The position numbers and the translations under genes are program-made. Shown piece after piece: positions 32,221-40,627 of a stretch of 64,000 nucleotides of DNA. Each line of letters opens with the position of its first letter. Position 1 is the stretch's first letter. Under the pieces are notes generated by a model. That model ran no database searches. It saw nothing but the letters and a program-made list of their open reading frames with translations, and was not told where the DNA came from. Source of the stretch: Actinomycetes bacterium (lineage in GTDB: Bacteria; Actinomycetota; Actinomycetes; Mycobacteriales; Mycobacteriaceae); contig JAEYMI010000062.1 of NCBI GenBank assembly GCA_023461275.1, forward strand, positions 50,537 through 114,536, given 5' to 3'.

Positions 32221-32292
32221 CCCGGTATGTCGACGCCTTGACTCACTAGTGTGAACACGACGTCGGGAAGGTTGCTCTACGAGGAGTCGGCA

Positions 32293-32700
32293 ATGCGGAT
32301 TGAACGTTTTGTCAATCGATGGAATGCGCGTTCTGCGGTGGTCGCCGCCGCAGTGGCGGGCACACTGGGCGGCACTCTCGCCTCCGCGCCGGCGGCCGAG
32401 GCGGCACCACGCTTCACGATCACCGCATATGGCGACGGCACCAGCATCGTCGTCACCACCCGCACGGCACCGCGAAACGCGTCGACGTGTTACCTGAACA
32501 CCTCCAACACCTGGCTCGGTGCGCAAATCCCGTCGGGCAATTCGGTGCGGGCGAATCCGAGCGGCGTGCTCACCATCCGGAGCGCGCCGATGTTCCCGTC
32601 TCCCTACGACGTGACGATGATGTGCTACCTGCCCAACGCCTACCCCGCGTACTCGAATCCGGTGCGCGTCAACGTGACCGGGCTGCCCCGTCTGAGCTGA
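32293..32700 (+). CDS. Secreted protein of unknown function
   Basis: 135 aa. Signal peptide MRIERFVNRWNARSAVVAAA...AEAAP followed by ~95 mature residues with two cysteines (STCYLN and MMCYLP) that may pair. Rich in Thr, Asn and Pro, beta-rich; no domain is recognised. ATG 32293 has GAGGAG upstream. Followed directly by repeat array C. Confidence 0.75.
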   Translation: MRIERFVNRWNARSAVVAAAVAGTLGGTLASAPAAEAAPRFTITAYGDGTSIVVTTRTAPRNASTCYLNTSNTWLGAQIPSGNSVRANPSGVLTIRSAPMFPSPYDVTMMCYLPNAYPAYSNPVRVNVTGLPRLS

Positions 32701-32701
32701 C

Positions 32702-32848
32702 GGGCGCCGTCGGCGCTTCCGTGGGGGCCGTCGATGCGCGCGAGGGCGCCATCAACGCGCGCGAGGGCGCCATCAACGTGAGCGAGGGCGCCGTCGATGC
32801 TGGCAAGGGCGCCATCAACGTGAGCGAGGGCGCCGTCGACGGTCAGAA
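32702..32848. repeat. 21-bp tandem repeat array C (7 units)
   Basis: Units start at 32702, 32723, 32744, 32765, 32786, 32807 and 32828, each GGGCGCC(G/A)TC(A/G)(A/G)CG-like with a variable 7-bp tail (ends such as TGAGCGA). The array occupies the full space between the stop codon of the secreted protein and the stop codon of the convergent gene at 32843, which falls in the last unit. Confidence 0.9.
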
Positions 32849-33670
32849 GTCGAAACCGCCGAAATCGCCACCGCCGTCGAAGAATCCGCCGCCGTCGCCG
32901 CCACCGCCCCAGTCGCCGCCACCGGTGTCGCCGTAGTCGCCGCCGCCGTAATCTCCGCCGCCGTAATCTCCACCACCGTCGCCGTAATCTCCACCGCCGT
33001 CGATGCCGGCCACGTCGGAACCGTCGCCGGCACCGCTTTCAAAGGCCGTGGCGTCGTATCCGACACCCGACATCCCGGAGAACAGCGCCGAGAACAGGAA
33101 CATCGATCCGACGCCCCAGGCGCCGGCGACCAGCGCCGGCTTCCACCAGGGCTCGGAGTACCAGCCCGCGGGCACCGGACGCCCGGCGACGCGGCCACCC
33201 GGGTAGTAGTTCGGGGTGCGCGAGGACGGCGTCGGCGACGCCTCCACCTGCCGGCCCTCGAAGTCGACGGTGCGGTCCTCGGTGACCGAGCCCGCACTCT
33301 GCTGACCGTCGAGCTCCGGAATCGCCGGCCCGGGGTCCATGTTCATCGCGGTGCGCGCCGCGCGGATGTAGTAGAGACCCTCGATCGCGGTCTGTTTGGC
33401 CAGCCGTGCCTGCGCAGGCGAACTGGCCTGTTCGATCTGCGCGCCCGCGGCATTGAATCGCTCACCGGCGTCGGCAAGGGCCTGCTTGGACGCCGGACCG
33501 TCGCCGACGAGCATGAAGACCTGACCGCCGAGCCGGTCGATCGCTTGTCGCGCATCGGCTTTCGCATCGTCGAGGCTGCGCGCCGACGACACACCCGAGC
33601 GGCGCTGCGACATCACCACCACTCCGACGACGATCAGCACCACGATGGCGATCAGAATCAGTGCACCCAT
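32843..33670 (-). CDS. Membrane-anchored protein with Gly/Asp-rich tail
   Basis: 275 aa. A single N-terminal transmembrane helix (ALILIAIVVLIVVGVVVMSQ), a helical middle (DDAKADARQAIDRL...AGERFNAAGAQIEQA), a second hydrophobic stretch near residue 190 (WWKPALVAGAWGVGSMFLF) and a C-terminal ~70 residues made of GGGDYGG-type repeats ending GGFDF. Function unknown; the domain resembles actinobacterial DUF1542/TPM-neighbour proteins only weakly. ATG 33670 chosen, with GGAGGG upstream. Confidence 0.7.
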   Translation of the reverse strand: MGALILIAIVVLIVVGVVVMSQRRSGVSSARSLDDAKADARQAIDRLGGQVFMLVGDGPASKQALADAGERFNAAGAQIEQASSPAQARLAKQTAIEGLYYIRAARTAMNMDPGPAIPELDGQQSAGSVTEDRTVDFEGRQVEASPTPSSRTPNYYPGGRVAGRPVPAGWYSEPWWKPALVAGAWGVGSMFLFSALFSGMSGVGYDATAFESGAGDGSDVAGIDGGGDYGDGGGDYGGGDYGGGDYGDTGGGDWGGGGDGGGFFDGGGDFGGFDF

Positions 33671-33808
33671 GTTTCCCTCCACGCCACCCCGCGCTCACCG
33701 CGGGGATGCGGAGCGTCGGGTGCTGACAAATCGGACATCACCCAGCGTACCGGCGTCGGCGTCGGGCGGGCCCGAACAGCGGCCGGCGGGCTCGCTACCG
33801 CGGCGGGC

Positions 33809-34888
33809 TCAGAACAACGAGCACGATCCGTTCTGCGTCTGACCTGCGGTGGCCTTCTCCAGATCGACGTCCTTGCCGTCGATGGCGAAGTCGACGCCCT
33901 TGTCGGTCACCTTCAGATTCTTGACCTGCACCTCGTCGAACATCGGACCGAACAGTGACCCGGAGACCTGATCGACGACCTGCTGCGCGAAGTCCTTGGG
34001 GATGCCGAAGATGAAGGCGTTGGCCTTCTCGACCTCGAAGTGGACTCGCCCGTTGGTCAGCACCGGTTTGATGGTGGTGGTCACCGGGATCGGCAGGAAG
34101 CCCAGCTGGACAGCCGACTGAATCTCGATGGTGCCGTCGGCGGCGTTGCCGGAGATCGACTGGATGGGCGCGTTCGCGGCCGCCTCCCCGAGCCCCGACT
34201 GACCGGGATCGGAGTTGGTGCCATTGCCGCCGGTGGCCTGGCTCATCTGCTGACTCATCTGCGTCACCCGCTCGAACGGGATGCTGCCCGACCCGGTGAG
34301 CGTGTTCAGGGTGGTGCCGTTGTCGTGGGTACTGATGCCCTCGGCACGAGCGTGCAGTTTCATACCGGCACCGCTGTCGTCGGTGTCGATCTGGACAAAC
34401 GGAATCTCGTCGCCGATGGCCTGCAACAGCATCGGCTTGCGGCTGATAGAGACCGACGTGGGCGATCCGGTCATCTGCCCGAACGCATTCTCCATGCAGT
34501 TGGTCGCCCGGTTACGGATGAACAGTTCGCTCCCGATCAGACCGATGACCACGACGAGCACCAGGCCGGCGGCCACGCACGCGGCGATCAAACCCTTGCT
34601 GCGGCCCTTCGATCCCGAACTCTTCGACGGCGAACTCATCGGCACCGATCGCTGCGCACCGGTATCCGGGGCAGCGGAGTCGTACTGGGCGCCGTACTGG
34701 GACGTCTGCTCCTGGGTTTCGAAGCGCGATGTCGGAGTCCGGACCGCGTTGGAGTAGGCCAACGACGCCGGCTCGGACGGCGGCGGGTCCATCCGCGAGG
34801 TGTGCGCGTCCCCGTAGGTGTCGGGCGCACCATATGGCGACCACTGCGCGTCGTCGCCCTGCGGGTTGTTGTTCTCACGGTCGGTCAT
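33809..34888 (-). CDS. DUF2993-family membrane protein
   Basis: 359 aa. A cytoplasmic Ser/Gln/Pro-rich N-terminal segment (~100 aa), one transmembrane helix (GLIAACVAAGLVLVVVIGLIGSE), then an outer domain with GSGSIPFERVTQ and IPVTTTIKPVL, typical of DUF2993 lipid-binding-like proteins (a mycobacterial member, LmeA, affects mannan/lipomannan lengthening). From memory it corresponds to Rv0479c. ATG 34888 has GGAGGG 7 nt upstream. Confidence 0.82.
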   Translation of the reverse strand: MTDRENNNPQGDDAQWSPYGAPDTYGDAHTSRMDPPPSEPASLAYSNAVRTPTSRFETQEQTSQYGAQYDSAAPDTGAQRSVPMSSPSKSSGSKGRSKGLIAACVAAGLVLVVVIGLIGSELFIRNRATNCMENAFGQMTGSPTSVSISRKPMLLQAIGDEIPFVQIDTDDSGAGMKLHARAEGISTHDNGTTLNTLTGSGSIPFERVTQMSQQMSQATGGNGTNSDPGQSGLGEAAANAPIQSISGNAADGTIEIQSAVQLGFLPIPVTTTIKPVLTNGRVHFEVEKANAFIFGIPKDFAQQVVDQVSGSLFGPMFDEVQVKNLKVTDKGVDFAIDGKDVDLEKATAGQTQNGSCSLF

Positions 34889-34971
34889 CTGATGCAGACC
34901 CTCCATCGTTTTCTCGGCGTCGGCTTCCCCCCAGAGGTCGCCGCCCAGACCGGTGTGTCAGGCAGTGATTG

Positions 34972-35769
34972 TCAAGCGATCGGCCGTGCGTTGTCGAGCA
35001 CGGCGAACGCGGCTCGGGCCTTGTTCACCGCGGCGAGGTCGATGTCGTGGACGCCTACCTGCGCCGATTCGTCGTACGCGGCGACCACGCTACCGAAGGG
35101 ATCTGTGAGTTGGCTGTGTCCGATTCCGGTCGGCGCCGACGATTCTCGCAGGTCGGGATCGTCCGGCAGTGCCTGTCCGACGGCGGCGACGAAGGTCGTG
35201 GAGTCCAGTGCCCGCGCGGTCGCGAGCACCTCCCACTGGTGCTGTTTGCCGGGGCCGGCACCCCACGACGCGGGAACCACGATCAGCTCGGCGCCCTGCC
35301 CGGCGAGTGCGGTGAACAGTCCCGGGAACCGGACGTCGTAGCAGGTGGCCACCCCGACCGTGACGCCGTCGATGTCCACTGTGACCGGATTGTCGCCGGG
35401 CGCGACGGTCTTGGACTCGGTGAAGCCGAAGGCGTCGTAGAGGTGGATCTTGTTGTAGGCGGCCACTGTGCCGTCGGGTTGCGCGATGAGCAGGGTGTTG
35501 GATACCCGGCCGTCGTCGGCGGGGGTGAACATCCCGGCCACGATGCTGATCTGGTGTTCTCGGGCCAATTCGACGACGCCGCTGGCCCATGGGCCGTCGA
35601 GCGGTTGTGCGACCGGTCCCAGCGGCACCCCGAACCGACACATCGTCGCTTCTGGGAACACCACAAGCCGCGCTCCCTGCTGGGCGGCCTCGCGGGTGTG
35701 CTCGGCCACCAGCGCAAGATTCGACGCCGGGTCGGTGCCCGACGTGATCTGCGCCATCGCGATTCGCAT
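34972..35769 (-). CDS. Carbon-nitrogen hydrolase (nitrilase superfamily)
   Basis: 265 aa with the Glu-Lys-Cys triad: VVFPEATM (Glu), AYNKIHLYD (Lys) and VATCYDVRFPGLF (Cys). The ...CYDxRFP signature places it in the omega-amidase/Nit2-like branch, which removes amide groups from small molecules such as deaminated glutathione. From memory it corresponds to Rv0480c. Full family length. Next to DUF2993 as in mycobacteria. Confidence 0.93.
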   Translation of the reverse strand: MRIAMAQITSGTDPASNLALVAEHTREAAQQGARLVVFPEATMCRFGVPLGPVAQPLDGPWASGVVELAREHQISIVAGMFTPADDGRVSNTLLIAQPDGTVAAYNKIHLYDAFGFTESKTVAPGDNPVTVDIDGVTVGVATCYDVRFPGLFTALAGQGAELIVVPASWGAGPGKQHQWEVLATARALDSTTFVAAVGQALPDDPDLRESSAPTGIGHSQLTDPFGSVVAAYDESAQVGVHDIDLAAVNKARAAFAVLDNARPIA

Positions 35770-35836
35770 GCGCCACAGCCTAGGGCATCACCGTCGCGCC
35801 GCAGCTCACGGGCGTCGGGCCCGGCTCGACGGCGAT

Positions 35837-35897
35837 CGGGCCGACTCAGGCCGACATCGGGCACGACTCAGGCCGACGTCGGGCACGGCTCAGCCCG
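35837..35897. repeat. Tandem 21-22-bp repeat at the end of the methyltransferase gene
   Basis: Units CGGGCCGACTCAGGCCGACA, CGGGCACGACTCAGGCCGAC and CGGGCACGGCTCAGCCCG follow each other at 35837, 35858 and 35880. The last copy runs into the stop of the gene ending at 35890. A different unit from the GGGCGCC family, but at the same kind of place (gene 3' end). Confidence 0.75.
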
Positions 35898-36600
35898 GTG
35901 CGACGACTCTCCACGGGACGGTCAGCACGTTGTCCACCTGCCGCCCGCGAGGCACCTCGCAGGGCACTCCGCGCTCCACGAGCAGCTCACGCGCGGCCCG
36001 CCACCGGGCGCGCGGCCCGAACGGTGCCTGCGCGGCCGCGATGTCCCAGCACCGATCGGCCTCGGCCAGCAGGTCATGGATGGCCTCGCCGTCGACGTTG
36101 CGGTGGATCAGCGCCTTGGGCAGGCGCTCCGCGAGATCCGACGGCCGCTCGACGTGCTCGGGCGACCACGCGACGGTCAGCGTGCGCGGCCCGTCGGCGT
36201 CGAGCAGCACCCAACAGTTGCGTCGGCCGATCTCGTCGCAGGTGCCCTCGATGATCACCCCGCCGGGACCCAGCGTGCCGCGCAACTGCGCCCACGCGGC
36301 GTCGACCTCGGTCTCGTCGTATTGCCGCAGCACGTTGAACGCGCGGATGAGTTGCGGTCGCAGACCGGCGACCTCGAAGCCGCCGAGCGCGAACCGCACG
36401 CCGTCCCGGTCGTCGACGACGCGTTCCGGGTCGATTTCCAGCCCGACCATCTGCAGGTCAGGGGCAATGCCGCGCAGCCGGACGGCCATCTCGACGGCGG
36501 TGTCGGGTCGCGCGCCGTAGCCGAGGTCGACGACGACCGGCCTCGGTGTCGCGGCCAGCGCAGCACGGACCGCGGGAGAGTGCACCGCCCAGCGGTCCAC
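35890..36600 (-). CDS. SAM-dependent methyltransferase, conserved hypothetical
   Basis: 236 aa as drawn from GTG 36600 (MDRWAVHSP). PVVVDLGYGARPDTAVEMAVRL is motif I of a class I methyltransferase, followed by VGLEIDPERV and LGPGGVIIEGTCDEIGRR. The frame stays open upstream to 36714 and the codons before 36600 read RITRGTTNINRLRRVDRW, which looks like genuine conserved N-terminus, but there is no ATG, GTG or TTG there, only a CTG at 36669. The upstream in-frame stop is the stop of the DUF2505 gene. So the true start is uncertain. Substrate unknown. Confidence 0.7.
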   Translation of the reverse strand: MDRWAVHSPAVRAALAATPRPVVVDLGYGARPDTAVEMAVRLRGIAPDLQMVGLEIDPERVVDDRDGVRFALGGFEVAGLRPQLIRAFNVLRQYDETEVDAAWAQLRGTLGPGGVIIEGTCDEIGRRNCWVLLDADGPRTLTVAWSPEHVERPSDLAERLPKALIHRNVDGEAIHDLLAEADRCWDIAAAQAPFGPRARWRAARELLVERGVPCEVPRGRQVDNVLTVPWRVVAPG

Positions 36601-36714
36601 CCGACGCAGCCGGTTGATGTTGGTGGTGCCGCGGGTGATCCGGCCTTGCGGCCGCGGTGGCGGGCTCAGCGGAGGTGCCGGGTCTGGAAGTGCCGGGTCT
36701 TCAGGTGAGCCGGG

Positions 36715-37224
36715 TCAGAGGTTCTTGGTGACCCAGTCGGCGGCGTACTCGGCCTCCGCCCGGAACAGGTCGACCAGGTTGACCAGCATCAACTGCTCGA
36801 GCTTGCCGTTGATGAACGGCACGTAGACCTTGACCTCGGAGGTCCGACGGATGGTGCAACCGGTCTCCGTCGGGAACAGCTCCTGCCAGCCGGTGAGGTT
36901 GCCCGGCCCGGCCGGAATCGACGCGGTGTAGTCACCCTTGGTGTTGTCCGGGTCGAACGGACCGAAGGATTCCTCACGCGTGATGACCATGTCCTTCTTC
37001 AGGACGGTCTGCGCGATCGCCGGCAGCTGGTCACGACCGATGGTCTGCTTCAGGATCACGCGAATGCCGGTCTCATCAGCGGAAAAGGACTCCACCGAGC
37101 AGTGCGGCGAGATCATCTGGAAGCCCGACATCATGTCGTCCCAGTACTTCTGGGTGCTTTGCGCCTGGTAGAGAGTCTCTGCCGGGTGCTTGTAGCGGGC
37201 GGAATAGCTGAGCCGTCGTGCCAT
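36715..37224 (-). CDS. DUF2505 protein A
   Basis: 169 aa, SRPBCC/START-like fold: ARRLSYSARYKHPAETLYQ at the start, a beta-rich centre (GDYTASIPAGPGNLTGWQELF) and the C-terminal helix ending AEYAADWVTKNL. DUF2505 proteins are a mycobacterial/actinobacterial family with a hydrophobic ligand cavity and no known ligand. Lies 15 bp downstream of a second member, presumably a duplication. From memory Rv0481c is the M. tuberculosis member. Confidence 0.9.
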   Translation of the reverse strand: MARRLSYSARYKHPAETLYQAQSTQKYWDDMMSGFQMISPHCSVESFSADETGIRVILKQTIGRDQLPAIAQTVLKKDMVITREESFGPFDPDNTKGDYTASIPAGPGNLTGWQELFPTETGCTIRRTSEVKVYVPFINGKLEQLMLVNLVDLFRAEAEYAADWVTKNL

Positions 37225-37239
37225 AGGTCTCAGGCTACG

Positions 37240-37734
37240 TCAGCGATTCGCGGCCTCCCAATTGATGGTCTGCTCGCGCTCGGAGTCGAGCAGGTCCACC
37301 AGCTGTTCGATGATGGCGCTTTCGATCTTGCCGCCGACGAACGGGACACTGACGTCGACGTCGACGTCGAGCTTCGCTGTCGAGGGGTCACCGGACATCA
37401 CGAGCGTGCCGTTGACCTTGGCCGGCGCGCCGGTGACCGACGCGGCGAAGGTGCCGGTGATCTCGCTGCCGTTACGGGCGAAGGTGCTGGTACGGGGAAT
37501 CTCCAGGTCGCCGGGGCGCACCTTGGTGATCATCGACGGCAGCTTCTCCTCGGGCACACCCTGCTGCATCACGACGGTGATGCCGCTCGGACTCGCCTCG
37601 AAGGATTCGAGCTTGCCGTGACTGGAGTTGATGGCCTCGAGGAGATCGCGCCAATACTGCTCAGAGGAGATGACCTCCCAGTACCTGTCGACCGAGAACG
37701 GGTAGGACACCGTGTGTTCCATCTTGCTCGCCAT
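37240..37734 (-). CDS. DUF2505 protein B
   Basis: 164 aa paralogue of the next gene, same layout (SYPFSVDRYWEVISSEQYWRDLLEA...; EREQTINWEAANR at the end). ATG 37734 (MASKMEHTV) is the first start after the MBL/Rieske stop; ATG 37722 is an alternative. The pair differ enough (roughly a third alike by eye) to suggest separate ligands. Confidence 0.9.
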   Translation of the reverse strand: MASKMEHTVSYPFSVDRYWEVISSEQYWRDLLEAINSSHGKLESFEASPSGITVVMQQGVPEEKLPSMITKVRPGDLEIPRTSTFARNGSEITGTFAASVTGAPAKVNGTLVMSGDPSTAKLDVDVDVSVPFVGGKIESAIIEQLVDLLDSEREQTINWEAANR

Positions 37735-37771
37735 GTCGAGAAAGATACCGGGTGCAGGCCAGAGCACGTCT

Positions 37772-39352
37772 CTAGGTGCTGTGCTGGCCCTCACGCTGCT
37801 GGCCCTCACGCTCGGCGCGAATCGGATGCGCCTTTGACGTCAGGCACCGACCCGTCTCGAGATTCCACTCCCATCCGTGCAAATCGCACGTCAGATGATC
37901 GCCGTCGATGTGCCCGAACGTTGTGAGATCGGCCTTGAGGTGTGGGCAGCGACGCTGAATCTTCCAGCCGTCCTTGACGACCGTCGCGTTGTCGTCATGT
38001 GCCTCGGCAAACCACCCGTCGGCGTAGGCGATACGTTCCTCGGTCAGACACTTGAAGAACGTGTAGAGGTACTCGTTGTACCCGCCGATTCGGCGGGCGA
38101 CGAACCTGGTCGACAGAAAAATGGTGTTCGTCCAGTCGTACTCGTCGTCACGCAACACCGTCCGCACGAGTTCCGGCGCGATGTCGAAGCTGTAGCGATA
38201 CCTTTCGTCGGCTATCGGTTCACGGACCATTCGTTTCGGGAAATCCACTACGACGGTCTGGTCACCCATGAAGAGGGCGACGGGGTAGCCGATGCCGTCA
38301 CATATGAGATCCGATCGCGCCATGACGGGTTCAAACTTCCTACGGAGAGGATCGATGAGCGGCACACCATCGTCGGCGGCCCAGGCCGACTTCTCCGCCG
38401 CGATGACGTCGCGTTGGCGCTCGGCATAGTCGGCAATGTACTGCTCTTTACCGGTGGTGAAGAGCCGCATCACCTCCTCGTCGGATACCGGGTGTGTCAG
38501 GGACACGAGTTCGGATCCGCTGATGTCGGCGGCGGAACCGGGAATCATCAACAGGCCGTTGTCCTCGCCGTGGCGTCGCATCTCGTCGATGAAGACCACC
38601 TGGTCGGGGAAGATATTCGCCGGATCGCCGTGTACGTCGTTGAGTGCGCGCAGTTCGTCGTCGAGAAAGCAGGGTGGGCCCGCCGACGGAATGACCCACG
38701 CCGCGCCGACCTGATGCATGAACTCTCGGCAACGGTCCATCCCGCGTTGACGTTTCTGAGCAGCGAATGAGTCCTTGGCGCGCTGCGGGATGTCGTAGAC
38801 CATCGGGTACCAGATGGCTCCCGAGAACTGGATCATGTGCACGTCAACCTGGTCGAACTGCGTGGTGAGCGGCGTGAGATCAACGGGGCGCGAATCGTTC
38901 ATGTTGAAGACCGTGGTCTCGCCGTCGCTGACTGTGAGCGCGGAGTCACCGAGCGGCCCGTCGGCGGGCGCTGCGAGCGAGATGATCATGATGTCGAGGT
39001 CACCCTTGGGTCCGCTGACTGTGTGCTTGACCCCGTTCTCCGTCTCGAAGAACCGGTGGAAACCCAGCGCTTCGAGCTCTCGTTTGAGGTCGGGCACCGG
39101 ATACTGCGGAAGCAGAACCACGGTGTCCTTGTTGATGTTCTCGGTCAGATTCTTCGGATCGAAGTGATCCTTGTGTAGGTGGGAAACGTACAGATAGTCG
39201 CAGTTTCCCAGCGTTTTCCAGTCCAGCTGGGAATTGTCCGGAAACGGAAACCACGATGCGAAGAACGCCGGATTGACCCATGGGTCACACAGGACGGTGC
39301 CTGCTCTGGTCTCCAACAGAAATCCCGCATGACCGACGCTCATGACTCGCAA
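37772..39352 (-). CDS. Metallo-beta-lactamase fold hydrolase with C-terminal Rieske domain
   Basis: 526 aa. N-terminal MBL fold with SVGHAGFLLET and the zinc motif SHLHKDHFDP (HxHxDH), plus a long central region. The C-terminal ~90 residues contain a Rieske [2Fe-2S] site: CPHLKADLTTF then CDLHGWEW (CxH and CxxH). MBL plus Rieske is the domain pair of CMP-sialic-acid hydroxylase-like proteins, there with Rieske first; here Rieske is last, so the activity is open. TTG 39352 with AGGAGG 9 nt upstream is preferred; ATG 39343 would cut the first strand. It interrupts the DUF2505-murB order known from mycobacteria. Confidence 0.85.
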   Translation of the reverse strand: MRVMSVGHAGFLLETRAGTVLCDPWVNPAFFASWFPFPDNSQLDWKTLGNCDYLYVSHLHKDHFDPKNLTENINKDTVVLLPQYPVPDLKRELEALGFHRFFETENGVKHTVSGPKGDLDIMIISLAAPADGPLGDSALTVSDGETTVFNMNDSRPVDLTPLTTQFDQVDVHMIQFSGAIWYPMVYDIPQRAKDSFAAQKRQRGMDRCREFMHQVGAAWVIPSAGPPCFLDDELRALNDVHGDPANIFPDQVVFIDEMRRHGEDNGLLMIPGSAADISGSELVSLTHPVSDEEVMRLFTTGKEQYIADYAERQRDVIAAEKSAWAADDGVPLIDPLRRKFEPVMARSDLICDGIGYPVALFMGDQTVVVDFPKRMVREPIADERYRYSFDIAPELVRTVLRDDEYDWTNTIFLSTRFVARRIGGYNEYLYTFFKCLTEERIAYADGWFAEAHDDNATVVKDGWKIQRRCPHLKADLTTFGHIDGDHLTCDLHGWEWNLETGRCLTSKAHPIRAEREGQQREGQHST

Positions 39353-39505
39353 CGAAAGTCGCCTCCTCGACACCGATGAATCCACTGAACGACGCTACGG
39401 AGGACCGTTCGGGGAGAGCAGAGTCCAACGACCCGACGTCGTAGTGATGCCCGTCGCAGAGGGCGGGCCGCGGGAGCGGCGACCGCCACTCGGTACCGTG
39501 AGCCT

Positions 39506-40555
39506 GTGCAGAAAAGCTTCGTCGACATCACCACCATGCATCTGGGCGGCGTCGCGTCGGACTACCACCTCGCCGAGTCGGCTGACGAAGCCGTCGAACT
39601 GACTCGCAGCGCCGACGCCGATGGCATTCCGGTGCTCGTCGTCGGCGGGGGATCCAACCTGGTGGTCGGCGACAGCGGCTTCGACGGGCGCGTGCTGCAC
39701 GTCGGCTTCAGCGGCATCCGCGTCGACGATGACCTGATCGCGGTCGACGCGGGCACAGATTGGGACAGCGTCGTGGCCACCACCATTGAGGACGGCTTCG
39801 GTGGGCTCGAGACGTTGTCTGGGGTGCCCGGATCAACTGGTGGTACGCCAGTGCAGAACGTGGGAGCCTATGGAACCCTTATTTCGGAGTATCTGGAATA
39901 CGTCACGGTGTACGACCGGCAGAGCCGCGAGGTCACGACCATCGCGGGCGCCGACTGCGGCTTCGGTAGTCACCGGCAGTCGATCTTCAAGCACTCAGAT
40001 CGGTGGGTGATCCTGACCGTTCACCTGCGACTTCCGAGAACGACAACATCGCAGCCCATCAGGTATGCGGGTCTTGCGCAGGCACTCGGATGCGAGATCG
40101 GCGATCGCGCCCCGGTCGATGAGGTGCGCCAAACCGTTCTGGAGCTGCGCCGGTCACGCGGCATGGTCTACGACGAGTCCGACCGCGACACCTGGTGCGT
40201 CGGCTCATTCTTCATCAACCACGTGCTGAAAGAAGTGCCCGCCAAAGCCGCCGCCGCGCCCACATACCCAGACCCTGCCGGCATCAAGCTGCCGGCAGGA
40301 TGGCTGATCGACCACGCGGGATTCCCGCCCGGATACGGGGCCGACTTCGCTCGCGGACGGGTTCGTCTGTCGCCACGCCACGCACTCGTGGTCACCAACC
40401 GCGGCGACGCGACGACTGCGGAGGTGATGGCCTTTGCCGCACACATCCGCGAAGGTGTCGAGGCGGCGTTCGATATCCGCCTCGGCCCCGAGTGCGACCT
40501 CGTCAACTGCTCCTTCGACGACGCTCCACCGGACTGGCTCGCCGAACTGATCTGA
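39506..40555 (+). CDS. murB: UDP-N-acetylenolpyruvoylglucosamine reductase
   Basis: 349 aa FAD enzyme of peptidoglycan precursor synthesis. FAD-binding VLVVGGGSNLVVGDSG and LETLSGVPGSTGGTPVQNVGAYG are clear, and GSFFINHVL carries the catalytic Ser region. The usual YR.S.FK substrate motif reads SHRQSIFK, without the Tyr, and the GSFFxNP Pro is His, so the protein is divergent. From memory murB follows DUF2505 in M. tuberculosis (Rv0482). GTG 39506 start. It may be a second, specialised MurB; no other copy lies in this window. Confidence 0.88.
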   Translation: MQKSFVDITTMHLGGVASDYHLAESADEAVELTRSADADGIPVLVVGGGSNLVVGDSGFDGRVLHVGFSGIRVDDDLIAVDAGTDWDSVVATTIEDGFGGLETLSGVPGSTGGTPVQNVGAYGTLISEYLEYVTVYDRQSREVTTIAGADCGFGSHRQSIFKHSDRWVILTVHLRLPRTTTSQPIRYAGLAQALGCEIGDRAPVDEVRQTVLELRRSRGMVYDESDRDTWCVGSFFINHVLKEVPAKAAAAPTYPDPAGIKLPAGWLIDHAGFPPGYGADFARGRVRLSPRHALVVTNRGDATTAEVMAFAAHIREGVEAAFDIRLGPECDLVNCSFDDAPPDWLAELI

Positions 40556-40627
40556 CGCTCGAACCGACCGGCACGTTCACCCAAACGGACACTGCCGGTT
40601 GCCGGTTGGTTCGGGTAGATTCCGTCC

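Noticed and set aside
32843..33000. PE_PGRS-like gene from the Gly-rich tail
   Set aside because: The repeats are GGGDYGG, not GGAGGA, and there is no PE domain.
38436..39178. Plus-strand ORFs within the MBL/Rieske gene
   Set aside because: Opposite-frame shadows; the minus-strand protein has clear zinc and iron-sulfur motifs.
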